A stretch of DNA of 64,000 nucleotides from Microlunatus lacustris (GTDB taxonomy: Bacteria > Actinomycetota > Actinomycetes > Propionibacteriales > Propionibacteriaceae), in NCBI GenBank assembly GCA_039527025.1, contig BAAAJN010000006.1, positions 252,648 to 316,647 of the forward strand, given 5' to 3'. Below are positions 42,663 through 50,864 of this stretch, piece by piece. A model generated the notes under the pieces. It made no database searches, was not told where the DNA came from, and was given only the letters and a program-made list of their open reading frames with translations. How positions within the stretch are numbered: the stretch's first letter is position 1; each line of letters begins with the position of its first letter. Position numbers and translations under genes: made by a program.

Positions 42663-43799
42663 TCAGACGGGACGGGCCGCCGGGGGCGTCGCGTCCCGGC
42701 TGGCCGCCTTGGCGTTGGCGACGGCGCGGCGGGCGCTGCGACGTCGCTGGATGATCTGCTGGATCTGGTCGACGGCCACCGCGAGGATGATCACGGCACC
42801 GGTGATGACCTGCTGCCAGAAGGGCGAGACGCCGACGATGACCAGGCCGTTGGCCAGGAAGCCGATGACGAAGGCGCCGATGATGGTGCCGCGCACGGTG
42901 CCGCGGCCGCCGGACAGCGCGGCGCCGCCGATGACCACCGCCGCGATGGCGTTCAGCTCGTAGAACTGGCCGAGGTCGGCAGTCGAGGAGCTGATGTTGG
43001 CCATCTGCAGGATGCCCACCACGCCGGCGCAGAACCCCGAGATCACGTAGATCCGGGTCTGCACGCGCTTGACCGGGACGCCGGACAGCTGGGCCGCGCG
43101 CTCGTTGCTGCCGGTGGCGTAGAGCCAGCGGCCGAACGGCGTCCGGGTCAGCAGGATGGAGAAGACGACGGCCAGGATGATCATGACCCAGGCCGAGATG
43201 GGCAGCCCCAGCGGCCGGCTGGCGAAGACCTCGAAGAAGCCGGTGTTGCCGAGGTAGTCCTGCCCGCTCAGCTCGTTGGTGATGTTCTGGCCGTTGAGCA
43301 GCACCTGGGTGAGGCCGCGGGCCACGTAGAGCATGCCCAGGGTGACGATGAACGGGGCCAGGTTGAGCCGGGCGATCAACAACCCGTTCACCCAGCCCAC
43401 GAGCATGCCGACCGCGACCGAGAGGACGACGATCACCCACACCTGGGGGAACATGATCGCCTGCGTGAGCGGGAGGTCGAGCCCCCGGAACAGGTTGCCG
43501 GCCACGGCGGCGGTCAACCCCACGGTGGAGCCGACCGACAGGTCGATGCCGCCGTTGAGGATCACCATCAGCATGCCGAGGGCGACGATGGCGTTGAAGG
43601 CCACCTGCTTGGTGATCGTGGTCAGGTTGCCCGTGGTCAGGTAGTTGTCACTCATCACCGCGAAGATCGCCACGATGATCACCAGGGCGATCAGCGCCCG
43701 GCCCTCCATCAGGACGGCGTTGAGGTTGAACGAGCGGGTCGGGGTGCTGCCGCCCGCGCTGGGGCCGGCCGCGGGCGCCGGGGCGGTGGTGGTGCTCAT
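42663..43799 (-). CDS. Ribose-type ABC transporter permease
   Basis: A 378-residue RbsC-like permease with 9-10 helices. Markers are GMLMVILNGGIDLSVGSTVGLTA near residue 100 and GGAALSGGRGTVRGTIIGAFVIGFLANGL near residue 295. It has a short Ala/Pro-rich N-terminal tail and a basic C-terminal tail. Its ATG at 43799 overlaps the ATPase stop by one base (TGATG). It forms the membrane channel of the polyol importer. Confidence 0.94.
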   Translation of the reverse strand: MSTTTAPAPAAGPSAGGSTPTRSFNLNAVLMEGRALIALVIIVAIFAVMSDNYLTTGNLTTITKQVAFNAIVALGMLMVILNGGIDLSVGSTVGLTAAVAGNLFRGLDLPLTQAIMFPQVWVIVVLSVAVGMLVGWVNGLLIARLNLAPFIVTLGMLYVARGLTQVLLNGQNITNELSGQDYLGNTGFFEVFASRPLGLPISAWVMIILAVVFSILLTRTPFGRWLYATGSNERAAQLSGVPVKRVQTRIYVISGFCAGVVGILQMANISSSTADLGQFYELNAIAAVVIGGAALSGGRGTVRGTIIGAFVIGFLANGLVIVGVSPFWQQVITGAVIILAVAVDQIQQIIQRRRSARRAVANAKAASRDATPPAARPV

Positions 43800-45388
43800 C
43801 AGGAGGCTCCGTTCGGCTCGTGCTGGAAGTCGGTGTCGTGCTCGCCGGAGGCGGCCATGATGTCGTCGCGGGTGCAGGTGCGCGGGTCGAACTCGCGCAC
43901 GATCCGGCCCTTGCTCATCACGAGGACCCGGTGGGACGCGGTCAGCGCCTCGCCGACCTCGGAGGTGACGTAGAGGACGCCGAGGCCCCGGGCGGCCTCG
44001 CGGAAGAGGAGCGAGAAGATCTCGCCCTTCGCGCCCACGTCGATGCCCCGGGTCGGCTCGTCGAGCAGCAGCACCTCCGGGTCGGTCAGCAGCATCTTGC
44101 CGATGACCACCTTCTGCTGGTTGCCGCCGGAGAGCGAGGTGATCAGCGCGCCGGGGCCGGCGGTCTTGACCCGGACGTCGGAGATCTCCCGCTCGACGTT
44201 CACCCGCTCGGCCCTGCGGTTGAGGAACCAGTTCTTGACCGTGGACAGCAGGCTGGGCAGTGACATGTTGGCGCCGACGCTCATCATCTGCACCAGGCCG
44301 TCGCGCTGCCGGTCCTCCGGCACCAGGCCCAGGCCCAGCTCGATCCGCTCGGCGATGGTGCGCCCGGCGAGGTCGGCGCCGCCCAGCAGCACGCGACCGC
44401 CGGACAGCGGGTCCCGGCCGGCCAGGGCCTCCATCAGCTCGGTGCGGCCGGCGCCCATCAGCCCGTAGAGGCAGACGATCTCGCCCTGGCGGACGTCGAG
44501 GGACACGTCGTCGACCGCCACCCGGCCGGTGTCCAGCTCGGCGACGGTGACGTTCTGGATGGACAGCGCCACGTCGCCGTAGTCCCGCGGCTCGTCGCGG
44601 AAGTCGTAGTCGGCCTCGCGGCCGACCATCTGGCGCACGACCCAGCTGAGGTCGATGTCGGCGGCGTCGGCGGTGGCCACCAGGTCGCCGTCGCGGAACA
44701 CCACGGCGTGGTCGGCGATCTCGATCGCCTCCTCGAGGTGGTGGCTGATGTAGACGATGGCGACCCCGTTGGCGGTCAGGTCGCGGATCACCTTGAACAG
44801 CACCTCGACCTCGCTCGCGCTCAGCGCGGAGGTCGGCTCGTCCATGATCAGGATGCGGGTGTCGGCGGCCAGCGCCCGGGCGATCTCGATGATCTGCTGC
44901 TGCCCGACGCGGAGGTCCTGGACCAGCGTCGAGGCCTTGATCGGCTCCTCGAGCCGGCGCATCAGGTCCTCGGTGATCTCCCGCTCGCGGCCGTAGTCGA
45001 CCGCCCCGGTGCGGGTCCGCAGCTCGCGGCCGATGAAGATGTTGTCGCGGACGCTGAGGTTGGCGCAGAGGTTCAGCTCCTGGTGGATGATCGAGATCCC
45101 GCGCTCGACGGCGTCGGTCGTCCCCGTCAGGGTCACCGGCTCGCCGTCCAGCACCAGCTGGCCGGCCGAGGGCTGCTCGACGCCGGAGAGGATCTTCATC
45201 AGCGTCGACTTGCCGGCGCCGTTCTCGCCGAACAGCACGGTGACCTTGCCGCGCCGGACCTCGAAGTTGACGCCCTTGAGCGCTCGGGTGACCCCGTAGG
45301 TCTTGGCGATGTCGACCGCGCGCAGGACGACGTCGCCGTCCGCCCCGGCGGCCGGCGCCGGCACGGCCTCGACGGTGCCGGCGCTCAC
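43799..45388 (-). CDS. Ribose-type ABC transporter ATPase (duplicated domains)
   Basis: A 529-residue RbsA-like protein with two ABC domains. The first has Walker A GENGAGKSTLMK near residue 55, the signature LRVGQQQIIEIARAL and Walker B RILIMDEPTSAL. The second has LMGAGRTELMEAL (a degenerate Walker A), LSGGNQQKVVIGKML and VLLLDEPTRGIDVG. It energises uptake through the RbsC-like permease. GTG 45388 overlaps the upstream DUF2291 stop (GTGA). Confidence 0.95.
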   Translation of the reverse strand: MSAGTVEAVPAPAAGADGDVVLRAVDIAKTYGVTRALKGVNFEVRRGKVTVLFGENGAGKSTLMKILSGVEQPSAGQLVLDGEPVTLTGTTDAVERGISIIHQELNLCANLSVRDNIFIGRELRTRTGAVDYGREREITEDLMRRLEEPIKASTLVQDLRVGQQQIIEIARALAADTRILIMDEPTSALSASEVEVLFKVIRDLTANGVAIVYISHHLEEAIEIADHAVVFRDGDLVATADAADIDLSWVVRQMVGREADYDFRDEPRDYGDVALSIQNVTVAELDTGRVAVDDVSLDVRQGEIVCLYGLMGAGRTELMEALAGRDPLSGGRVLLGGADLAGRTIAERIELGLGLVPEDRQRDGLVQMMSVGANMSLPSLLSTVKNWFLNRRAERVNVEREISDVRVKTAGPGALITSLSGGNQQKVVIGKMLLTDPEVLLLDEPTRGIDVGAKGEIFSLLFREAARGLGVLYVTSEVGEALTASHRVLVMSKGRIVREFDPRTCTRDDIMAASGEHDTDFQHEPNGAS

Positions 45389-46050
45389 GAGCCGACCTCG
45401 ACCGAGACCGGCTGCACGTTGACCGGCTTGGCCCGCGGGACGGCGCTGCCGGTGGCCTGCACGCCGACGGCGCCGAGCACGGTGACCTGCTCGCCCTCGA
45501 GGCTGCCGGGGTCCGGCACGCTCTCCTCGACCCCGGCGAGCATCAGCTTCTTCAGCTCGTCGCCCACGTACTGGTAGGCGGTCTGGCCCGGGGCGTCGGC
45601 GAACTTGAAGCCCATCACGTCGCGGACCACGCTGCCGTTGACGGCGGTGCTGAGTGGCACCAGGACCGGAGTCTGGCCGGGCACCCCGTCGACCTCCACC
45701 CGCAGGGAGGCGTCGCTGGCCTCCACCACGGTGCCGGTCAGCTCCACCGGGAAGACGTAGGAGCCCTCGGCCGGGACGGTGGCTTCGTACTGCTCGGCCG
45801 CGGCAGCCACGTCAGCCTGCATCGCGGGCACGACCTCGCCGAGCGGCTGGGCCCGGCCCGGCAGCTCCTCCGCGGCCTTGGCGTACAGGTCGGTGGCGAC
45901 CTGGGCCGGGTCGAAGGGCTTCGGGGCGATGGCCGCCACCTCGGCGGGGGTGAGGAACTTGGTGTTCAGCGCCATGGCCACCACCAGGGCCACGAGGACC
46001 ACGGCCCCGATAATACGGGCCCGGGTGCGGGATCGATGCGCTCTCTGCAT
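45385..46050 (-). CDS. DUF2291 family protein, ABC operon partner
   Basis: A 221-residue protein with one N-terminal membrane anchor (RIIGAVVLVALVVAMALNTKF) and an extracytoplasmic domain. The DUF2291 features are FDPAQVATDLYAKAAEELPGRAQPL and GFKFADAPGQTAYQYVGDEL. These proteins are regularly encoded with ribose-type ABC importers of polyols. No lipobox cysteine is present, so it is a signal-anchored protein. ATG 46050 has AAGGAG seven bases upstream. It is first in the ABC section and is preceded by a 174-bp gap with a likely internal promoter. Confidence 0.85.
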   Translation of the reverse strand: MQRAHRSRTRARIIGAVVLVALVVAMALNTKFLTPAEVAAIAPKPFDPAQVATDLYAKAAEELPGRAQPLGEVVPAMQADVAAAAEQYEATVPAEGSYVFPVELTGTVVEASDASLRVEVDGVPGQTPVLVPLSTAVNGSVVRDVMGFKFADAPGQTAYQYVGDELKKLMLAGVEESVPDPGSLEGEQVTVLGAVGVQATGSAVPRAKPVNVQPVSVEVGS

Positions 46051-46118
46051 CAGGTGCTCCTTCAAGCTGGGGGCGGGCAGCGGCGCCACGCCCAGGGTCC
46101 GGCCAGCCGGACCCGAGG

Positions 46119-46165
46119 AACGTACCGGACCTGCCGCGATATTTGCAACGAATGGTGAAAAGTTT
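46119..46165 (-). promoter_or_regulatory. Probable internal promoter ahead of the ABC genes
   Basis: On the leftward strand TTGCAA (46143-46148) and TACGTT (46119-46124) are separated by 18 bases and fit a sigma-70 promoter. Just upstream, in an AT-rich patch, sits the palindrome GAAAA-G-TTTTC, a plausible operator for the DeoR protein of the operon. It lies about 70 bases before the DUF2291 start. Confidence 0.5.
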
Positions 46166-46224
46166 TCGTTCTGCGCTGCGGGAGAGGTGGGCTGGCGTCC
46201 GTGCCCGAGCGACGACCGGGGAGC

Positions 46225-47070
46225 TCAGGAGCGCCGGGCGGCGAACGGGGCGCAGAGCTCGAGCAGTCGGAGGTAGCCCTCGACGTGCCAGCCCGCGCGG
46301 CCGACGAACAGGCCGTCGGTGTGCGGGTCGGTGAGCAGCTCCTCGGCGTTGTCGGGGTGCACGCCCCCGCCGTAGAGCACCGCCAGCGGGGAGCCGCCAC
46401 CGGCGGCCTCGGCGACCACCGAGGCGATCAGGGCCATCACCGGGGCGATCTGGTCCTGGGTGGCGGGGCGGCCGTGCTCGCCGATCGCCCAGATCGGTTC
46501 GTAGGCGACCAGGACGCGGGCGACGTCGGCCGGCTCGACCTCGGCCAGGGCGGCGCGCAGCTGGGCGGCCACGAAGTCGGCCGCCCCTCCGGCGTCGCGG
46601 ACCTCGAGCGGCTCCCCGACGCAGACCAGCGGCACCAGCCCGTGCCGCAGCGCGGCGGCGGCCTTGAGGGCGACGGTGCGGTCGGTCTCCCCGAAGCTGG
46701 CCCGCCGCTCGGAGTGGCCCATCTCGACGATGCGGGCACCGGCGTCGGCCACCATCCGCATCGAGACCTCCCCGGTGCCGGCCCCCTCCGGACCCCAGTG
46801 CGCGTTCTGGGCGCCGAGCAGCACGGGCGAGCCGGCCGGCAGCCGGTCCCGGACGTGCGCGAGGGCCGTGTGCGCGGGCAGCACGAAGGGCTGCAGCCCG
46901 GCCGGGATCTCCGCCGCCGCCAGCGCGTCGACGAAGGCCGCCGCCTCCGCGAGGGTCTTGTTCATCTTCCAGCTGGTGCCCACCCAGAGGGCACCCCGCC
47001 CCGGCGTCGGCGGGCGCGCCGAGCCGGAGGGCGCCGCCGCGACGGCGCCCTCCGGGACCGACCCGGTCAC
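46225..47070 (-). CDS. lerI: Triosephosphate isomerase-like enzyme, probable L-erythrulose-1-phosphate isomerase
   Basis: A 281-residue TIM-barrel protein with the full triosephosphate isomerase active site: N/K in WVGTSWKMNKT near residue 35, H in EMGHSERR and the catalytic E in VAYEPIWAIGEHGRPA, then LYGGGVHPDNAEELL at the phosphate site. Position in a polyol operon next to a DhaKL kinase and an RpiB-like isomerase suggests it is LerI, interconverting L-erythrulose 1-phosphate and D-erythrulose 4-phosphate, rather than the housekeeping enzyme. An Ala/Pro-rich 25-residue extension precedes the barrel. GTG 47070 overlaps the dehydrogenase stop (GTGA). Confidence 0.88.
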   Translation of the reverse strand: MTGSVPEGAVAAAPSGSARPPTPGRGALWVGTSWKMNKTLAEAAAFVDALAAAEIPAGLQPFVLPAHTALAHVRDRLPAGSPVLLGAQNAHWGPEGAGTGEVSMRMVADAGARIVEMGHSERRASFGETDRTVALKAAAALRHGLVPLVCVGEPLEVRDAGGAADFVAAQLRAALAEVEPADVARVLVAYEPIWAIGEHGRPATQDQIAPVMALIASVVAEAAGGGSPLAVLYGGGVHPDNAEELLTDPHTDGLFVGRAGWHVEGYLRLLELCAPFAARRS

Positions 47071-48200
47071 GGGATCAGCGAGACCTTGATCGACTCCTTG
47101 CCGCTGGCGACGAGGTCCAGACCCTTCTGGAAGTCGGCGAGCGGCAGCTGGTGGGTGCAGATCTTGTCCATCGGCAGCCGGCCGGACTCGATCATCCGGA
47201 TGGCGGCGGGCCAGCAGTGCGGGCCGAGGTGGGCTCCGCGCACGTCGAGCTCCTTGTCGTCGCTGATGATCGACCAGTCGACGGTCACGTCGCTGCCGAA
47301 CACGCTGTACTCGACGTAGGTGCCCAGCTTGCGCAGCAGGTTGAGGCCCTGGCCCACCGCGGACGGGTGGCCGGTGCCCTCGATGTAGACGTCGGCGCCG
47401 TAGCCGCCGGTGAGCTCCTTGACCCGGGCGACCACGTCGTCGGTCCCGATGTTGATCACCAGGTCCGCCCCGCACTCGAGCGCGAGGTCGAGCTTCTCCT
47501 GCGCCATGTCGAGGCCGATGACGAGCTTGGGGTTCTTGGACTTGGCCCCGGCGATCATGCCCAGGCCGATCGGTCCGCAGCCGGCGACCACGACGACGTC
47601 CTCGAACTGGATGTCGGCCCGCTCGACGGCGTGCAGCGCGCAGGACAGCGGCTCGGCGAAGGCGGCGTGCGCCGGCGGCAGGTCGGCCGAGACCTTGTGC
47701 ACCAGGGCGTCCTTGGAGAACAGCATGTACTCGGCCATGGCGCCCGGGGTGCGGCGCTTGAAGCCGAACATGTCGTGGGGCTGGCACATCCAGTACTTGC
47801 CGTCCAGGCAGTAGCGGCACTTCCAGCAGGGGACGATCTGCTCCGCCACCACGCGGTCGCCGACGGCGACCCCCCAGCGCTCGGCCGCCGCGTCGTCCAG
47901 CTGGATGATCGTGCCCACGAACTCGTGCCCGGGGATGACCTCGGTCTCGGCCCAGGCCGGCCGGTTGGCGTCGCCCCAGAACTTCGGCGCGCCGTGGTAG
48001 CACTTCAGGTCGCTGGCGCAGATGCCGACGCCCTCCACCTTGACCAGAGCCTCGCCCGGACCCGGGCGCGGGACGGCGACCGTCTCCAGCTGGTAGTTCT
48101 CGGGACCGTGCACGATGACGGCCTGCATCGTCTCGGGCAGCCGGGGGCCGCTGACGGCCGACTCCGGGGTGGTGGTGTTCTCGGCCGGTGCTGCGGACAT
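47067..48200 (-). CDS. eltD: Zinc-dependent polyol dehydrogenase, probable erythritol/L-threitol dehydrogenase
   Basis: A 377-residue medium-chain dehydrogenase. Catalytic zinc ligands are C in GICASDLKCYHG, H-E in VIPGHEFVG and E in FAEPLSCALHAVE. The structural zinc site is compact, CWKCRYCLDGKYWMC. The coenzyme motif is VAGCGPIGLGMIAGA near residue 200, with GLDMAQ downstream indicating NAD+. It would oxidise erythritol or L-threitol to L-erythrulose. First gene of the leftward operon, starting at ATG 48200. The pathway assignment rests mainly on the co-encoded erythrulose-type kinase and two isomerases. Confidence 0.88.
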   Translation of the reverse strand: MSAAPAENTTTPESAVSGPRLPETMQAVIVHGPENYQLETVAVPRPGPGEALVKVEGVGICASDLKCYHGAPKFWGDANRPAWAETEVIPGHEFVGTIIQLDDAAAERWGVAVGDRVVAEQIVPCWKCRYCLDGKYWMCQPHDMFGFKRRTPGAMAEYMLFSKDALVHKVSADLPPAHAAFAEPLSCALHAVERADIQFEDVVVVAGCGPIGLGMIAGAKSKNPKLVIGLDMAQEKLDLALECGADLVINIGTDDVVARVKELTGGYGADVYIEGTGHPSAVGQGLNLLRKLGTYVEYSVFGSDVTVDWSIISDDKELDVRGAHLGPHCWPAAIRMIESGRLPMDKICTHQLPLADFQKGLDLVASGKESIKVSLIP

Positions 48201-48305
48201 CGTTCAGCCTCCATGCTGGTCGGTCGTTCTGGCCCGGGTCGTCGGGTGCGGCGACCGGAGCGGCGCGGCGTGCCGCGCTCCGGCAGCACGCTAGCCACTG
48301 GACCG

Positions 48306-48375
48306 GGTTCTGTCCAGAATGGTTGCGAGGTTGTCGGCCCAAACTGAAAAACTTGAGCCGAAGAGCGACAGAACC
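48306..48375. promoter_or_regulatory. Paired 9-bp inverted half-sites upstream of the erythritol operon
   Basis: GGTTCTGTC (48306-48314) and GACAGAACC (48367-48375) are exact reverse complements separated by 52 bases. They lie in the 225-bp region between the dehydrogenase gene and the divergent phosphotransferase gene. The AT-rich stretch between them contains CTGAAAAACTTGAG. They may be looped operator halves for the DeoR-type repressor. Confidence 0.4.
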
Positions 48376-48425
48376 GCATCTTCGACCGGTCGGAACCCGG
48401 TCACTCTCGTGGGAACCGCTGACGG

Positions 48426-49490
48426 GTGACGAGCCCGGAGGCGCCCCCGCGGGCGACCCTCCAGCGGTTCCTCGACCGCCCGCGCGCCGAGCTGTCAGTG
48501 CCGAGGTCGACGATGGCGCTATGGCACTGGCGACGGACCCGGACCGCGGTGGCTGAGCCGGGCACGCCCCCCGCGGCGGAGGCCCTGGTGGCGGACAGCC
48601 TGGCCGCCCTGGGCTGGCCGCCGGCGGTCGGGGAGGTGGTGCTGCTCGCCGGCGGCCGGTCCGGAGCGCAGGTGTTCCTGGTCGAGACGGCCAGCCGGCG
48701 GGTCGTGCTGAAGGTCACCGAGGACCCCGGCTGGCGGCGGCCCGCGCTGCGGGAGCTCGCCGTCTACCAGACCGAGGACCGGGTGCGCGCAGCCTTCCGT
48801 CCGCGCCTGCTGGCAGCACAGGACGACGGCGCGGCCGTCCGGCTGCTGCTCGCCGCCCACGAGCCGTACCCGCCCGCCCGGGAGCTCGGCGAGGACGACT
48901 GGCTGGCGGTCGCCGCCGGGCTCGGTCAGCTGCACCGCCTGCCCCTCCCGCCTGGGAGGTGGCCCGGCCCGCCCGGCCGGCCCACCTCCCAGGCGGTCGC
49001 CGCCGCCCTGCGGGAGTGGGACCGGCACGGCTGGTCCGGGGTGGCTGCCCGGGCCGCCCGCCGACTGGCCGCGGCCACCGGTACCGGGCCGGGTCCGGTG
49101 CTCGCCCACGGGGACTGCCACGTCGGGAACCTCGTGCGCGGCCCGGGCGGACGACCGTGCTGGGTGGACTGGCAGGAGGCGTGCCTCGGTTCGGGCCTGG
49201 GCGACCTGGTCTTCCTGTGGCAGCGAGCCGAGTTCGACGGCGCCCGACCGCCACGCACGGCCATGACGTCCACCTACGCCGGCGCCCGTGGCGTCCGGCT
49301 CGACGATGGCCTGCGGTCGGCCCTGGACGGCGTGGAGCTGCGGCTGCCGCTCCTCTCCTGGCCCGCCTTCCTCGGCTACGGCAGCGGGGCCGGCCGGCAG
49401 GTGATGGGCGACCGTCTGGCGGAGCTGGCGTCGCGGACCGACCCCGGCCGAGCGCCGACGGCGCGCCCTGCTGGTCGCGGCCCGCGCTAG
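48426..49490 (+). CDS. Aminoglycoside phosphotransferase (APH) family protein
   Basis: A protein of up to 354 residues with a kinase-like fold. VVLKVTEDPGWRRPALRELAVYQ holds the ATP-site Lys and Glu. LAHGDCHVGNLVRG near residue 225 carries the catalytic Asp (HGDxxxxN). WVDWQEACLGSGLGDLVFLW gives the Mg-binding Asp. The start is uncertain: GTG 48426 gives a 29-residue extension before ATG 48513, and neither has a strong ribosome binding site. It is divergent from the erythritol operon. The family phosphorylates many hydroxyl compounds, so drug resistance should not be assumed. Confidence 0.83.
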   Translation: MTSPEAPPRATLQRFLDRPRAELSVPRSTMALWHWRRTRTAVAEPGTPPAAEALVADSLAALGWPPAVGEVVLLAGGRSGAQVFLVETASRRVVLKVTEDPGWRRPALRELAVYQTEDRVRAAFRPRLLAAQDDGAAVRLLLAAHEPYPPARELGEDDWLAVAAGLGQLHRLPLPPGRWPGPPGRPTSQAVAAALREWDRHGWSGVAARAARRLAAATGTGPGPVLAHGDCHVGNLVRGPGGRPCWVDWQEACLGSGLGDLVFLWQRAEFDGARPPRTAMTSTYAGARGVRLDDGLRSALDGVELRLPLLSWPAFLGYGSGAGRQVMGDRLAELASRTDPGRAPTARPAGRGPR

Positions 49491-49500
49491 GGTCGCCGAC

Positions 49501-49815
49501 ATGCAGCTCTCCCCCGCCTCGTCGGTGTCCACCGCGCCCGTGGTCGCCCTCGGTCTGCTCGGCGGCTACCTGACGGCTCGGGAGACGGGCATCCGGCCGC
49601 TGGGCGGCGTCGTGCTCGGGGCCGCCGGGGTCTTCGCCGGCCGTACCTGGCTGGCCAAGGGCGGTCCTGCCGTGACGGCGGCGCTGGCCGCGGTCTACCT
49701 GCTCGGCTTCGGCGCCTCGCACCCGCTGGCCAGGAAGATCGGCGCCTGGCCCTCGGTGCTCGTCGTCACCGCCGTCAGCGCCGGGGCCTCCTGGGCCCTG
49801 GTGGACCGCCGCTGA
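49501..49815 (+). CDS. Small membrane protein, 104 residues
   Basis: Four hydrophobic segments are visible: VVALGLLGGYL, GVVLGAAGVFAG, AVTAALAAVYLLGFGA and SVLVVTAVSAGASWAL, with basic residues at the loops. It starts at ATG 49501, ten bases after the phosphotransferase stop, so the two are probably co-transcribed. Its 3' end overlaps the end of the convergent AraC-type gene by 41 bases. Family not recognised. Confidence 0.7.
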   Translation: MQLSPASSVSTAPVVALGLLGGYLTARETGIRPLGGVVLGAAGVFAGRTWLAKGGPAVTAALAAVYLLGFGASHPLARKIGAWPSVLVVTAVSAGASWALVDRR

Positions 49816-50770
49816 CGCCGGCTGCTGCTCCGACGTCGGCGAGGGCTCCCGCGAGAGCCAGCAACCCGGCCTCCCGCAGCGGAGCGACGGGATCCGCACC
49901 GGCGTGGCGGCGCCGGTAGGCACCCGGCGGCGCCCCGTAGACGGCCCCGAACCGCCGCGAGAGGTGGTAGGCGTTCGCGAAACCGGTCGCGTCCGCCACC
50001 TCCGCGAGGGAGGCGTTGCTGCGCTGCAGCAGCACGGCGGCACGGGACAGCCGGACCAGTTCGAGCACCCGGGCCGGGCCGCAGCCGTAGTGCTGCCGGA
50101 AGACCCGGAACAGGTGCCCGACCGAGACGCAGGCCGCGCCGGCCAGCTCGTCCACCTCCACCAGCCGGACGCCCTCGGCCGACCAGATCCGGCGGACCGC
50201 GTCCACCGCGGCCGCGACCGGCTGCGGCACCGGAGCGGGCGGCTCCTCGAACGGCCCGCGCACGAAGAGGTCGAGCAGCAGGCCGAGGAGCTGGTCGCTG
50301 CGCGCGCGAGCGGCGGCGGTGTGCTGCGCCCCCAGGTCCTCGAGGTAGCGGCAGAGGCCGGACAGCACCGGCGCGCCGGCCAGGTCGCGGACCACCGGCC
50401 AGCCGGCCGGGTCGGGCAGCGGACCCGGGTCGTCGACGCGGAAGTGCGCCCAGGCGTGCCGGGAGACGACGTCGCGGTCCCAGTGGAAGGAGTCCACCGC
50501 CCCAGCCGGAGCCAGCAGCAGGGTGCCCGGGAGCACGGTGACCAAGCGGTCCGGACGGGCAGCGCGCGTGGCGCAGCCCCGGTGCACCGTCCAGACGGCC
50601 GAGCCCTGCAGCAGCCAGAGGAACTCGAAGTCGACCAGCTCCCGGGGCCCGAAGCTGGAGCCGGGCTGGTAGTCGACGACCTGGACCACGCCCGCCCCGC
50701 CCACCTGCACCCGGGGCAGCGCCGTGGGAAGGGACGGCTGCAGACCGGCGGGCTCCGCCTCGGAGGTCAC
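49775..50770 (-). CDS. AraC-family regulator, probably leaderless
   Basis: A 331-residue regulator. The N-terminal cupin-like domain shows VVDYQPGSSFGPRELVDFEFLWLLQGSAVW, then LLLAPAGAVDSFHWD. The C-terminal 100 residues hold the AraC double helix-turn-helix: VDELAGAACVSVGHLFRVFRQHYG and SLAEVADATGFANAYHLSRRFGAVYGAPPGAYRR. GTG 50770 has no ribosome binding site but is preceded six bases upstream by TACTAT, a good -10, so the mRNA probably starts at the start codon. It is divergent from a PhyH-like gene at 50865, its likely target. Confidence 0.87.
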   Translation of the reverse strand: MTSEAEPAGLQPSLPTALPRVQVGGAGVVQVVDYQPGSSFGPRELVDFEFLWLLQGSAVWTVHRGCATRAARPDRLVTVLPGTLLLAPAGAVDSFHWDRDVVSRHAWAHFRVDDPGPLPDPAGWPVVRDLAGAPVLSGLCRYLEDLGAQHTAAARARSDQLLGLLLDLFVRGPFEEPPAPVPQPVAAAVDAVRRIWSAEGVRLVEVDELAGAACVSVGHLFRVFRQHYGCGPARVLELVRLSRAAVLLQRSNASLAEVADATGFANAYHLSRRFGAVYGAPPGAYRRRHAGADPVAPLREAGLLALAGALADVGAAAGVSGGPPGPRRPRR

Positions 50771-50776
50771 GATCAG

Positions 50777-50782
50777 ATAGTA
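50777..50782 (-). promoter_or_regulatory. -10 element of a leaderless AraC transcript
   Basis: TACTAT on the leftward strand, six bases before the GTG at 50770. The usual spacing from -10 to +1 would place the transcription start on the start codon. No Shine-Dalgarno sequence and no clear -35 are visible. Confidence 0.5.
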
Positions 50783-50864
50783 ATGGGCGCGTCGGGGACA
50801 TTGGCGGCCGCGCGCACCGGTGCCAGGGTGAGGTAGCACCCCGTCCCCGACCCGAGAGCCTGCC

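Noticed and set aside
46225..47070. Housekeeping triosephosphate isomerase.
   Set aside because: Active-site residues fit, but the gene is embedded by GTGA overlap in a polyol operon; the housekeeping gene in actinobacteria lies with gap and pgk, so the LerI role was preferred.
48426..49490. Aminoglycoside resistance gene.
   Set aside because: It has the APH fold only; this family phosphorylates many substrates and nothing in the context points to resistance.
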